From the NCBI GenBank assembly GCA_027012955.1, contig JALUYL010000082.1, forward strand, positions 1 through 34,560: DNA of 34,560 nucleotides. The letters run 5' to 3'. Origin of the DNA: Sulfurovum sp. Lineage in GTDB: Bacteria > Campylobacterota > Campylobacteria > Campylobacterales > Sulfurovaceae. Numbering within the stretch: position 1 is the stretch's first letter; the number at the start of each line of letters is the position of its first letter. The notes below the pieces were generated by a model, which was not told the DNA's origin, did no database searches, and saw only the letters and a program-made list of their open reading frames with translations. A program made the position numbers and the translations under genes. Shown one piece after another: positions 1-7,546 of the stretch.

Positions 1-1
1 A

Positions 2-199
<198 letters not shown>

Positions 200-223
200 T
201 TTCGTATTACTAGCAAAACAAAG

Positions 224-255
224 AAAAAGAGTAGGTCTATTTGACTACTCTTTTT
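224..255 (+). terminator. Rho-independent terminator after the Pro-Ala protein gene
   Basis: A perfect 11-bp stem (224-234 with 245-255, reading AAAAAGAGTAG / CTACTCTTTTT) closes a 10-nt loop and ends in a T-run, 25 bp after the TAA at 197-199. The A-run on the opposite side would let it work in both directions. Confidence 0.85.
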
Positions 256-366
256 AAAATGTAAATTTTCAACTTCCCTCACTACATATCACTTTTAAAT
301 TATATATTTCATTTACCCTTCATTAAGTATCTTAAGTTACAATTAAGCATAGATAGTGAATTTATC

Positions 367-386
367 TATACTTTAATATTAAAGGA
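367..386 (+). promoter_or_regulatory. Likely -10 box and ribosome-binding site of hpf
   Basis: TATACT at 367-372 is a good -10 candidate, and AAAGGA at 381-386 lies 6 nt before the ATG at 393. No convincing -35 box is seen, and the leader would be very short. The rest of 256-366 is AT-rich with no gene. Confidence 0.5.
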
Positions 387-392
387 TTTATA

Positions 393-929
393 ATGAACAA
401 AAGTATCACGGGAAGACATTTTGAACTTACAGAGACTATCAAAGCGTATGCAGATGCAGCCGTCGAGGGTCTTAAAAAATATAATCTAGACATTATTTCA
501 GCCAATACCATCATCTCCGCCAATGAGAAAAATGGTAAAAAAGGCTTTGCCACTGAGTTCATCGTTAACTTAAAAGACAAAAACACTATCGTCATCACCC
601 AAAATGATAAAGATGTCTATGCCGCTATAGACTTAGCGATAGAAAGAGTCAAAAAATCACTCAGACGCCATGCCGATAAAATAAAAGGGCATCGCATTAC
701 TTCATTTAAAGACTTAGGTGCCGATGCGGAAGCAGTCAGTGAGTACAACACAACTGAAGAACTAGAGATCGTACCGATGGACTTGGAACTACATAAACCA
801 CTTGACTTTGATGAAGCACTTGATGCGCTCAAAGCAGAGAAAAAAAGACAATTTATCGTCTTTAACGACCATGACGGCATTATGAGAGTCATGTACAAAA
901 GAGCCGATGGGAAATTCGGATTGTATTAA
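393..929 (+). CDS. hpf: Ribosome hibernation promoting factor, long form
   Basis: The 178-residue protein has the two-part layout of long HPF. Residues 1 to about 100 are the ribosome-binding domain (starts MNKSITGRHFELTE, ends in a basic helix with KKSLRRHADKIKGHR). After an acidic linker, residues about 125-178 form the dimerisation domain (IVPMDLELHKPLDFDEALDAL, then FNDHDGIMRVMYKRADGKFGLY). In this family the N-terminal domain blocks the decoding site, and the C-terminal domain pairs two 70S ribosomes into inactive 100S dimers in stationary phase or starvation. The ATG at 393 has an AAAGGA site 6 nt upstream. The gene stands alone, convergent with recG. Confidence 0.93.
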   Translation: MNKSITGRHFELTETIKAYADAAVEGLKKYNLDIISANTIISANEKNGKKGFATEFIVNLKDKNTIVITQNDKDVYAAIDLAIERVKKSLRRHADKIKGHRITSFKDLGADAEAVSEYNTTEELEIVPMDLELHKPLDFDEALDALKAEKKRQFIVFNDHDGIMRVMYKRADGKFGLY

Positions 930-943
930 TAGACCATCTACAC

Positions 944-970
944 TTATTCCCACGCTCAGCATGGGAATAA
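944..970. repeat. 27-bp palindrome between convergent hpf and recG (TTCCCAYGC family)
   Basis: TTATTCCCA at 944-952 pairs with TGGGAATAA at 962-970, and the inner GCT/AGC also pairs, leaving one C-A mismatch and a 1-nt centre. It lies between the hpf stop (927-929) and the recG stop (978-980), so it could end transcription from both sides, though it has no T-run. The TTCCCACGC...GCATGG core recurs in the larger element at 2957-3025. Confidence 0.7.
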
Positions 971-977
971 AACTACA

Positions 978-2939
978 TTAACTTCCCACACTCCCCAATC
1001 TATTTTTAGCCCTAGCGACTACCTCTTCATCTTCCCCCATATCTAACCACTTAAACTTCTGACCACTTTGTATGGTACCATCTAGGATGTCTCCACTGTC
1101 TCTAAATTTTAAGTCTAACTTTGCAATGTCAAATCCATTGGTCGTTTGACAGAACTGAGTCAGGCGTTCTGAGGGTTTGAAGTTAGAGTAGAGGTAACAC
1201 CAACTCTTTAAGCCATTGCGCCCTACACGTCCTCTTAGTTGATGCAGTGTAGCCAACCCTAAGCGTTCTGCACCTACGATAACAATGAGGGTAAGTTTAG
1301 GGAGTGAAATACCTACTTCTACTACAGTTGTAGCAAGTAAGATGTTTCCTTTTTCTCTAAACTCTAAAAGTACCTCTTCTTTTTTCTTATCTTTGCCATG
1401 CGTGACATAGACATCATCAAACTTACTCTCCCAAAACTCTCTACTCTCTTCAAGTGATTGGTAGGGTACTTCTGTGCTCTCTTCAACTAAAGGGTAGATA
1501 ATGAGGACTTGATGCTCTTGCGCTAGCTCCTCTTTTATATGTGTAAGTAAGTTAGGAAAGTCTTGCTTGGTGATGGTCTGTGTAAGTACTTCTCTTTCAA
1601 AGGGTGTGGTAGTGATGAGAGAGACATCCAGTAACTCTGACTCCATCATAGCTTGGGTACGTGGGATAGGTGTGGCTGAAAACTGAATAAAGTGTGGTTT
1701 TTTAGCAGTAGCAGTAGAGGTGTCAGGTGACAATGATTTGTCTACCTTAGTAGATGAATCGTTGTCACCTGACTCCCTCAGCGATGACTTTGACGAAACC
1801 AATGCCTCTAAACTTGCCCGTTGTTTTGTCCCAAAACGATGCTGTTCATCTACCATCACTAAAGAAGCTTCAGGTAAATCATCTTTATAGAGTAAAGCAT
1901 GTGTTCCTATGACGAAGTCTGCTTCTTGGTACGTACCTCTATCTTTTCCCTGCATGACCAACGCGATATTTACAGAGGGTACAGAGGGGTCTGGTGACAA
2001 TGATTTGTCTGCCTTAGCAGATGAATCGTTGTCACCTGACTCCCTCGGTGAAGATAAGTATTTACATGCTTCTTCATAGAGTTGCAAGGCAAGCAGTGAT
2101 GTGGGTGCCATGAGTATGCTTTTATAAGGCAATGCCATCATTACAGAAGCTAAGATAACCATGGTCTTACCCGAACCTACATCACCCACAACCATGCGCT
2201 TCGCTGCTTTTTCATCACATGCTAAGTCTTTTTGAATATCGGCGATGACAGCTTGTTGTTCTTCAGTTAGTGTAAAAGGTAGATTATCCACAAAAGGTTT
2301 GATATCTCCATCTAACGCATGAAGTGCAGGAAAGTCTGCACGTTTACCTCGAAGCTTTTTAAGATGATTGTAGGCTTCTACAAATTTTAACACCGTAACA
2401 AACTCTGCTTTAAAACTTCCATTGTCATAAACTTCTTCCATGCTTTTAGGAAAATGTATATGCATCAGCGTCGCCACTTCTTTAGAGTCCAACCCTTCGT
2501 TATAAAGGTTTTGTTCTGAGATATAGAGTTCTATAAGCGCACTTATCTCACTCTCTTTCAGTACAGTTTTATACTTAGGCGTTATCTTGCCTATCTGCTT
2601 AATGGACTTGGGTTGAGACATCTGCAAGTAGCCCTTGTACTCCTCAAGTTTGCCTTGTATCACATGGCTAGTACCTACCTCAAAAAGTTTATGGTGGTAG
2701 GGTGTCACTCTAAAAAAGGTAGAAGAGAGCCTACGATCTGACTGCGTAAGCATAAATGTCACACGCAACTTCCCTGCATACACAGAACTATCAACCACTT
2801 TCGCTTCTAGTGTATTTATCTTCCCTAATTCTGGTTTGAGTGTGAGTGTAGTATCGTTGTAAGATGTGGGGATGATAAGTGCAAGGTCAAGCAGTGTATG
2901 GATTTTGAGTTTTTTAAAAAGTTGTTTTGCTTCTTCCAC
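978..2939 (-). CDS. recG: ATP-dependent DNA helicase RecG, with two in-frame palindromic insertions
   Basis: The 653-residue protein reverses stalled replication forks and branch-migrates Holliday junctions. Superfamily-2 motifs in order: motif I GDVGSGKT (about 252), Ia APTSLLALQ, motif II DEQH (about 361), motif III SATPIPRT (about 420), and the C-terminal VEVGISLP and QLRGRVGRNG. The N-terminal third, with an OB-like wedge segment, is short, as in other Campylobacterota. The start is a GTG with GGGAG 6 nt upstream. Two similar insertions, at about residues 300-317 and 389-406 (core SGDNDSS-K-DKSLSPD), lie between motifs Ia and II and between II and III, probably in surface loops. They are encoded by the palindromes listed separately. 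All catalytic motifs and the frame are kept, so the gene is likely functional. Confidence 0.95.
   Translation of the reverse strand: MEEAKQLFKKLKIHTLLDLALIIPTSYNDTTLTLKPELGKINTLEAKVVDSSVYAGKLRVTFMLTQSDRRLSSTFFRVTPYHHKLFEVGTSHVIQGKLEEYKGYLQMSQPKSIKQIGKITPKYKTVLKESEISALIELYISEQNLYNEGLDSKEVATLMHIHFPKSMEEVYDNGSFKAEFVTVLKFVEAYNHLKKLRGKRADFPALHALDGDIKPFVDNLPFTLTEEQQAVIADIQKDLACDEKAAKRMVVGDVGSGKTMVILASVMMALPYKSILMAPTSLLALQLYEEACKYLSSPRESGDNDSSAKADKSLSPDPSVPSVNIALVMQGKDRGTYQEADFVIGTHALLYKDDLPEASLVMVDEQHRFGTKQRASLEALVSSKSSLRESGDNDSSTKVDKSLSPDTSTATAKKPHFIQFSATPIPRTQAMMESELLDVSLITTTPFEREVLTQTITKQDFPNLLTHIKEELAQEHQVLIIYPLVEESTEVPYQSLEESREFWESKFDDVYVTHGKDKKKEEVLLEFREKGNILLATTVVEVGISLPKLTLIVIVGAERLGLATLHQLRGRVGRNGLKSWCYLYSNFKPSERLTQFCQTTNGFDIAKLDLKFRDSGDILDGTIQSGQKFKWLDMGEDEEVVARAKNRLGSVGS
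1722..1773. repeat. 52-bp palindromic element inside recG, copy 1
   Basis: The first 12 bases (GTCAGGTGACAA) pair with the last 12, and 21 of 26 positions across the axis are Watson-Crick complementary; three more would be G-U in RNA. In recG it encodes SGDNDSSTKVDKSLSPD. It differs from the copy at 1989-2040 at only three positions (4, 23 and 30 of the element). Positions 23 and 30 face each other in the stem and change together (A-T here, G-C there). Confidence 0.9.
1989..2040. repeat. 52-bp palindromic element inside recG, copy 2
   Basis: Second copy of the element at 1722-1773, in the same orientation, 49 of 52 bases identical. It encodes SGDNDSSAKADKSLSPD. Flanks also match for a few bases (TCCCTC follows both), suggesting the mobile or duplicated unit is slightly longer than the palindrome. 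Confidence 0.9.
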
Positions 2940-2956
2940 TGTGAACTCCCATGAGT

Positions 2957-3025
2957 CTCGTTCCCAACGTCCCGTTGGGAATGCATAAATGAAGTATGCA
3001 TTCCCACGCAGAGCATGGAAACGAG
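2957..3025. repeat. 69-bp three-hairpin (cloverleaf-like) repeat upstream of recG
   Basis: Outer arms CTCGTT (2957-2962) and AACGAG (3020-3025) are complementary. Inside are three hairpins: a perfect 9-bp stem TTCCCAACG/CGTTGGGAA (2961-2969 with 2973-2981), ATGCATA/TATGCAT (2981-2987 with 2995-3001) and an imperfect TTCCCACGC/GCATGGAA (3001-3018). The outer arm and first hairpin share two bases, so they are partly alternative. The element sits just upstream of the recG GTG and would lie in its leader RNA. Its third hairpin resembles the palindrome at 944-970. Confidence 0.75.
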
Positions 3026-3107
3026 CTTTATTTTGTATTTATTAGGTAAATTATAACGAAGCTTTTTGAAGATAGTGAAAAATATGTCAAATTGTCATAT
3101 TTTTGCC

Positions 3108-3137
3108 GTAGGGTGTTGTACCCTTACAGCACCCTAC
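3108..3137. repeat. GTAGGGTGTTGT-type inverted repeat, copy 1
   Basis: GTAGGGTGTTGT at 3108-3119 pairs with ACAGCACCCTAC at 3126-3137 (one G-T pair), with a 6-nt loop. It lies 6 bp past the stop of the M16-like gene. The same arm sequence recurs at 5719-5792 and 6679-6729. Confidence 0.75.
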
Positions 3138-3143
3138 CAAATA

Positions 3144-4439
3144 TTATTTTTCCTCTTTTTCCTTCGTCACAATAGAAAAACTAATATCTGAAAGCTCTTT
3201 ATGCGCTTTAATAAAACTATTCATCTCTTCAAGTGTTACAGATTCTATCTTCTTTAACTGTTGCTTGGAAAAGTCCAGTGGACGGTCATAGTAGTAGTCG
3301 TTATAGGCACGGTTGAGTCTTTGAGAGAGTGTCTCTGTACGCAATGGCTCTGAACCAAGGAGAAATTTCTTAGTGTCATCTAACTCTTTTTGAGTGATGC
3401 CATTTTTTACAAAGTCATCTACGACTGACTGTATAAGGTCTTTGGCTTCATCCTGGGTAGAGAGTTTTGTTTGTAGATAACCACTCATATACGATACAGG
3501 TTTTGTACGGCGTAAAGAGGCATACACACCATAGGTAAGCCCACGTTTAACACGTATCTCTTCCATCATACGGCTACCAAAACCCGCTCCTCCGAGAAGA
3601 TACTCTGCGATTTTTGCTTTGTATTGTTCTTTGGCATTATAGGAAAAGTTAAAAGGTGCACCAAAAAAGATGTAGGCTTGTTGCGTGTCTTCTTCTATGT
3701 ATTCAACCTCTTTTTTATCTGAAGCAGTGAGTCTTTCCAACCCTTTTGTCTCCACCTTTGGAAACAATGGCAATACCTCTTTAAGATACTTCGATACTTC
3801 ATCAAAAGTGATATCTCCACCTACTACTGTGATAAGATTATTGACCCCAAGATGAGAAGTGAGAAATGTTTTTATGTCAGCCAAAGAGAGACTTTGTATG
3901 CTCTCTACTGTGCCATCGTACGGGCGTGCAAGTGCAGTACCTTTAAAGAGTTTCGCACGCAGAGCATTAGACGCTACATGATTAAAGTCACTCTCTTTTT
4001 GTTTGAGCCACCCTATCTTTTGGTACTTTATCTGTGCCAATGCTTCTTCTGTGTAGTTCGGGTCTTTGAGTAACTCAACGAGTCTGTCTATAGCATAAGG
4101 AAACTCCGATTTTAGTGCTGAGACTTCTATCACAAAACTCTCACGCCCTACTCCTGCACTTAAGTCTACAGCATGCGCATCTAGCTTTGTAGCAAAACCA
4201 ATGCTTCCTTCTTTTGCTGTACCTTCGTTAAGTAGCTTCGCAGACATATCTGCCAAACCATCTATAGTGTTAGATAAATGCCCTGCATTTGTAAATACCA
4301 GTTGCATTGACACGATAGGAATATACTTCCCCTCCTCAAAAACAACAGGTACCTTAGTATCGTTGATAGTCACTTCATTCAGGCTTGTTGCCATTGCGAA
4401 TCCTTGTAATAGTAGTAGTAAAATAAATATTTTTTTCAT
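3144..4439 (-). CDS. Exported M16-family peptidase-like protein lacking the zinc site
   Basis: The 431 residues start with a signal peptide (MKKIFILLLLLQGFAMATS), then two M16 half-domains. The position of the HxxEH zinc motif reads GLADMSAKLLNEGT, so both histidines and the glutamate are replaced. The substrate-binding Arg/Tyr region typical of the second domain is kept (RVKRGLTYGVYASL, about residues 290-303). M16 proteins often work as pairs in which one subunit is catalytic and the other, like this one, supplies the R/Y region. The expected partner is an HxxEH-bearing M16 protein, not present in this window. The ATG has AGGAAG about 6 nt upstream. The gene is downstream of mqnC but separated by about 200 bp of repeats. 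Confidence 0.8.
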   Translation of the reverse strand: MKKIFILLLLLQGFAMATSLNEVTINDTKVPVVFEEGKYIPIVSMQLVFTNAGHLSNTIDGLADMSAKLLNEGTAKEGSIGFATKLDAHAVDLSAGVGRESFVIEVSALKSEFPYAIDRLVELLKDPNYTEEALAQIKYQKIGWLKQKESDFNHVASNALRAKLFKGTALARPYDGTVESIQSLSLADIKTFLTSHLGVNNLITVVGGDITFDEVSKYLKEVLPLFPKVETKGLERLTASDKKEVEYIEEDTQQAYIFFGAPFNFSYNAKEQYKAKIAEYLLGGAGFGSRMMEEIRVKRGLTYGVYASLRRTKPVSYMSGYLQTKLSTQDEAKDLIQSVVDDFVKNGITQKELDDTKKFLLGSEPLRTETLSQRLNRAYNDYYYDRPLDFSKQQLKKIESVTLEEMNSFIKAHKELSDISFSIVTKEKEEK

Positions 4440-4641
4440 ACGCTCTTCCTAATTAATCACACGCTAGTGTGTCTTGTCGTTGTGAACACCCTTGAAAACG
4501 GAGTGATTTGAGAACAACGACGCTTTTTTGCTTCGTTTTTTCTAAAAAAAATGCCCTGAGCAAAGCGATGAAATGCCCTTGGGGTAGAAGAGAAAAACAA
4601 CACCACAATCAAGATAAGAGGAAATGCAAACAAACAATAAG
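4440..4641. repeat. Repeat-rich spacer between mqnC and the M16-like gene
   Basis: No gene is seen. Structures present: CACAC/GTGTG (4458-4462 with 4467-4471); GTCGTTGT/ACAACGAC (4476-4483 with 4514-4521) enclosing a 30-nt interval; T- and A-runs at 4523-4550; and the direct repeat AAATGCCCT / AAATGCCCTT at about 4548-4580. The 17 bases at 4570-4586 are the reverse complement of TACCCCAAGGGCATTTC at 6688-6704, so this is a dispersed repeat. Read on the minus strand after mqnC it ends in a T-run and may weaken or stop transcription. Confidence 0.55.
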
Positions 4642-5703
4642 TTAAAATCTTTCCAATATATCATAGGCAGTATTACGCTTAGCAGGATGTTCTCCAACAT
4701 CACGAATAAGCGCTATCATCTCTTCTTGATTCATAGAGTTAGCCGCTCCTGCAGCCGAGACCACATTTTCTTCCATCATAGTTGAACCTAAGTCATTGGC
4801 ACCAAAAAGCAGTGCCATCTGACCGATGTATGAGCCTTGCGTTACCCATGAACTCTGAATGTTAGGCACATTGTCTAAAAACAGACGCGCCACTGCCAAG
4901 TAACGCAAGTACTGATTCGGTGTGGTTTTTGTAATGGTCGGTAACTCACGTTTAAGCTGTGTATGGTCACTTTGGTAGCTCCACATAATAAATGCTCTAA
5001 AGCCACCTGTCTCATCTTGAAGCTGGCGTACATAGTCCCAATGCTCCACTATCTCACGTACCGTTTCTACCGTTCCATACATCATGGTAGCTGTTGATTT
5101 CACACCCAATTTATGTGCCTGACGGTGCACTTCAAGCCATTCGTCTTTATCGTGTTTTTTAGGTGCGATGATGTCTCGTACTCTATCACTTAGTATCTCT
5201 GCCCCTGCTCCAGGTATGGAGGAGAGCCCTTTATCTCTAAGTCGTCTAATGACTTCAGAGATGCTTATCTTGGAACGATTTGCGATATAAGCAACTTCAA
5301 TAGAAGAAAAACCATGAATAGTTACTTGAGGGTACTTCTTAGAAATGTGTTCTACCAAATCTTCATACCACTCTATCTCAAGTTTAGGATGTACCCCACC
5401 TTGAAATAAAATTTGTGTCCCCCCAATGGCAAGAAGTTCGTCTATCTTCTGGTCTATCTCATCGAAAGTAAGGATGTAGGCATCTTCTTTTTTTTCATGC
5501 GTATAAAAAGCACAAAATTTACAGTCTACCCAGCAAATGTTGGTGTAGTTAATGTTTCTGTCTACAACAAAGGTAGTCACACCCTTGGGATGCATCTCTT
5601 TTTTACGTGCGAGTGCCATCTTTCCCAAAGTTTTGAGGTCAGCCTTCTCTATGAGCTCAATGGCTTCATCTATGGTCATACGTTTTGTCATGGTTGCAGT
5701 CAT
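4642..5703 (-). CDS. mqnC: Cyclic dehypoxanthine futalosine synthase (menaquinone biosynthesis)
   Basis: A 353-residue radical-SAM enzyme. The cluster motif is C57-x3-C61-x2-C64 (NICWVDCKFCAFY), followed by the family pattern GGTQILFQGGVHP, HGFSSIEV, GLSSIPGAGAEILSD and TATMMYGTVET. It cyclises dehypoxanthine futalosine in the futalosine route to menaquinone, which Campylobacterota use in place of the classic Men pathway. The ATG at 5701-5703 is preceded by a run of nine G (coding strand) 6 nt upstream, which takes the place of a normal Shine-Dalgarno site. It follows nusB in the same direction across an 85-bp repeat-bearing gap. Confidence 0.93.
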   Translation of the reverse strand: MTATMTKRMTIDEAIELIEKADLKTLGKMALARKKEMHPKGVTTFVVDRNINYTNICWVDCKFCAFYTHEKKEDAYILTFDEIDQKIDELLAIGGTQILFQGGVHPKLEIEWYEDLVEHISKKYPQVTIHGFSSIEVAYIANRSKISISEVIRRLRDKGLSSIPGAGAEILSDRVRDIIAPKKHDKDEWLEVHRQAHKLGVKSTATMMYGTVETVREIVEHWDYVRQLQDETGGFRAFIMWSYQSDHTQLKRELPTITKTTPNQYLRYLAVARLFLDNVPNIQSSWVTQGSYIGQMALLFGANDLGSTMMEENVVSAAGAANSMNQEEMIALIRDVGEHPAKRNTAYDILERF

Positions 5704-5709
5704 TTTTTA

Positions 5710-5718
5710 CCCCCCCCC
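5710..5718 (-). promoter_or_regulatory. G9 homopolymer acting as the mqnC ribosome-binding site
   Basis: Nine C on the plus strand (5710-5718) read as GGGGGGGGG, then TAAAAA, then ATG on the mqnC strand. No other Shine-Dalgarno candidate is visible. G-tracts of about this length are known slippage-prone contingency loci in Campylobacter and Helicobacter, so the length may vary and alter translation. Confidence 0.5.
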
Positions 5719-5792
5719 GTAGGGTGTTGTGCCATCACAACACCAAATAGTTTTAATTGCCAACAGCGTGTTGTAAGGATACAACACCCTAC
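5719..5792. repeat. 74-bp double-hairpin GTAGGGTGTTGT element, copy 2; contains the nusB stop
   Basis: Outer arms GTAGGGTGTTGT (5719-5730) and ACAACACCCTAC (5781-5792) are perfectly complementary. Each also has a local partner: GGTGTTGT/ACAACACC (5723-5730 with 5737-5744) and GTGTTGT/ACAACAC (5768-5774 with 5781-5787). The unit could therefore switch between one long hairpin and two short ones. The nusB stop TAG (5789-5791) lies inside the right arm. Confidence 0.75.
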
Positions 5793-6193
5793 GACTCTTT
5801 CTTTTCACCTAAAGCATCCAATACACCATTAATAAACTTAGGAGACTTCTCATCTGCTAATGTTTTAGCAAGTTCAACAGCCTCATTAATGATGATAGCT
5901 TTATCTGTTTTAGCCACAAGTATCTCGTAAGCACCCAGTCTCATAATAGCTTTTTCAACTTTACCAATATCGTTAAAATCCCACTCTGTAAGGTGTTCTT
6001 CTATCTCTTTATCTAACATCTCAAGATTTTCAACAGTACCTGTAAAGAGTGTATTTGAGAACTCTTTTTGTTTGTTACGTATCTTATCTTCTTCAAGTAT
6101 TTCATCTGAGAATTTAGAGATGTTTTCATTACCCAAATCATAGGCATATAAAAGTCCTACTACTGCTGTTCGTGCTTGATGTCTTGTCGCCAT
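5789..6193 (-). CDS. nusB: Transcription antitermination factor NusB
   Basis: A 134-residue all-helical protein with the NusB pattern: basic N-terminus ([19 protein letters not shown]), and C-terminal LGAYEILVAKTDKAIIINEAVELAK followed by SPKFINGVLDAL. NusB binds boxA RNA with NusE (S10) and promotes antitermination on rRNA operons. Its ATG (6191-6193) shares a base with the ribH stop (TAATG), so the two are translationally coupled; ribH-nusB adjacency is common in bacteria. The stop codon comes from the arm of the repeat at 5719-5792, so the last residues may have been changed by its insertion. Confidence 0.93.
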   Translation of the reverse strand: MATRHQARTAVVGLLYAYDLGNENISKFSDEILEEDKIRNKQKEFSNTLFTGTVENLEMLDKEIEEHLTEWDFNDIGKVEKAIMRLGAYEILVAKTDKAIIINEAVELAKTLADEKSPKFINGVLDALGEKKES

Positions 6194-6660
6194 TAGTTAA
6201 TCTCACTATATAAATTTATAAGTTCTATAAGCCCAACCATTGCTTCGCCACCTTTGTTTCCTGCTTTCGTACCTGCACGCTCTATCGCTTGCTCTATACT
6301 ATCCACAGTAAGGACACCGAAGGTTACTGGTTTACCATACTTGAGTGCCATATTTGCCACACCTTTTGTTGCCTCTGCTGAGACATAGTCAAAATGTGGT
6401 GTTGCACCACGAATGACAGCACCGACACAACAGATGGCATCGTATTTACCTGATGCCAGTGCTTTGTCTAGTGCAAATGGGATTTCAAATGCACCTGGTA
6501 CTAGAATAAGATCTAAATCATCTGCATTTCCACCATGTCTTGCATAGGCATCTTGCGCACCTTCTACAAGTCTGTCTGTAATGAAGTGATTAAATCTTGC
6601 ATTAATAATCGCTACTTTTTTGCTTTTGTCTACTTGTAGGTTACCTTCTATTATTTTCAT
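6193..6660 (-). CDS. ribH: 6,7-dimethyl-8-ribityllumazine synthase
   Basis: The 155-residue protein shows the lumazine synthase hallmarks: [16 protein letters not shown] near the N-terminus, [16 protein letters not shown] in the middle, the active-site stretch [14 protein letters not shown] with its histidine, and [16 protein letters not shown] near the end. It joins the ribityl-aminouracil and dihydroxybutanone phosphate precursors in the penultimate step of riboflavin synthesis, usually as an icosahedral 60-mer or a pentamer. It lies between kdsA and nusB and overlaps nusB by one base. Confidence 0.96.
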   Translation of the reverse strand: MKIIEGNLQVDKSKKVAIINARFNHFITDRLVEGAQDAYARHGGNADDLDLILVPGAFEIPFALDKALASGKYDAICCVGAVIRGATPHFDYVSAEATKGVANMALKYGKPVTFGVLTVDSIEQAIERAGTKAGNKGGEAMVGLIELINLYSEIN

Positions 6661-6678
6661 GTTTATCCTTTATTAATT

Positions 6679-6729
6679 GGTGTTGTGTACCCCAAGGGCA
6701 TTTCCGATGGGCAGGGCACAACACCCTAC
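6679..6729. repeat. GTAGGGTGTTGT-type inverted repeat, copy 3, with a second repeat in its loop
   Basis: GGTGTTGT (6679-6686) pairs with ACAACACC (6718-6725), which continues as the family arm CCTAC to 6729; the left arm lacks its outer GTAG. The loop carries TACCCCAAGGGCATTTC (6688-6704), identical in reverse complement to 4570-4586, so two repeat families are nested. It occupies the gap between kdsA and ribH. Confidence 0.65.
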
Positions 6730-6738
6730 ACAATCTTG

Positions 6739-7539
6739 TTACTCTACGATGCTTTGAATCGCTTCTATCTGTTTAATGAGCGCATCTAACTTGGTTAATT
6801 CTATCATATTTGGTCCATCACTCAAAGCAATGCTAGGGTCAAAGTGTGTCTCAAAAAAGAAACCGTCCACTCCTACCGCTGCTGCTGCACGAGAAAGGTA
6901 GGGTACAAGTTCAGAGTCTCCTCCTGATGTTGCACCACCAGATGCTGGTTGTTGCACCGAGTGTGTGGCATCGAAGATTACAGGCGCAAACTCTCTCATT
7001 TGCTTGAGTCCTCGCATGTCTACAACTAGATTTCCGTAACCAAAGGTAGAACCTCTTTCTGTAAGCCAGACATTATACTTTTCTGCATTTTCATACGTAG
7101 CATCTCCGTCAAAACCACGTGTTTTGAGTACTTTCTTTACTGAGTGTTCCATCGCCTGAGGTGCTAAAAACTGCCCTTTTTTGATGTTCACTACCGCCGA
7201 AGTCTTTGCAGCTGCTACCAGTAAATCTGTCTGACGACATAAAAAAGCGGGAATTTGAAGCACGTCTGCTACCTCAGCAACGGCTGCTGGTTGCGTATAG
7301 TCATGTACATCGGTCAAGATTTTATAACCAAATTGATCTTTGACCTCTTGAAGCATTTTAAGCCCTTCATCAAGTCCTGGACCTCTAAAAGAGTCTAAAG
7401 ACGTACGATTTGCTTTGTCAAAACTTGCCTTAAAATAGAACTCTTTGGTACAGTCATCATGGTATTTCCCCAATGATTCTGCAATACGCATGACATTGTC
7501 ACGACTTTCAAGTACACAAGGGCCTGCTATTAAAATCAT
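6739..7539 (-). CDS. kdsA: 2-dehydro-3-deoxyphosphooctonate aldolase (KDO-8-P synthase)
   Basis: The 266-residue TIM-barrel enzyme condenses phosphoenolpyruvate with arabinose 5-phosphate to KDO-8-phosphate for the LPS inner core. Signatures: [12 protein letters not shown] at the N-terminus, [50 protein letters not shown] and FFETHFDP. Cys8 in the IAGPC stretch is the metal-ligand residue of the metal-dependent class (the E. coli enzyme has Asn there), so metal dependence is inferred. It sits 7 bp after the EamA gene and upstream of ribH. Confidence 0.95.
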   Translation of the reverse strand: MILIAGPCVLESRDNVMRIAESLGKYHDDCTKEFYFKASFDKANRTSLDSFRGPGLDEGLKMLQEVKDQFGYKILTDVHDYTQPAAVAEVADVLQIPAFLCRQTDLLVAAAKTSAVVNIKKGQFLAPQAMEHSVKKVLKTRGFDGDATYENAEKYNVWLTERGSTFGYGNLVVDMRGLKQMREFAPVIFDATHSVQQPASGGATSGGDSELVPYLSRAAAAVGVDGFFFETHFDPSIALSDGPNMIELTKLDALIKQIEAIQSIVE

Positions 7540-7546
7540 CTTGTCA

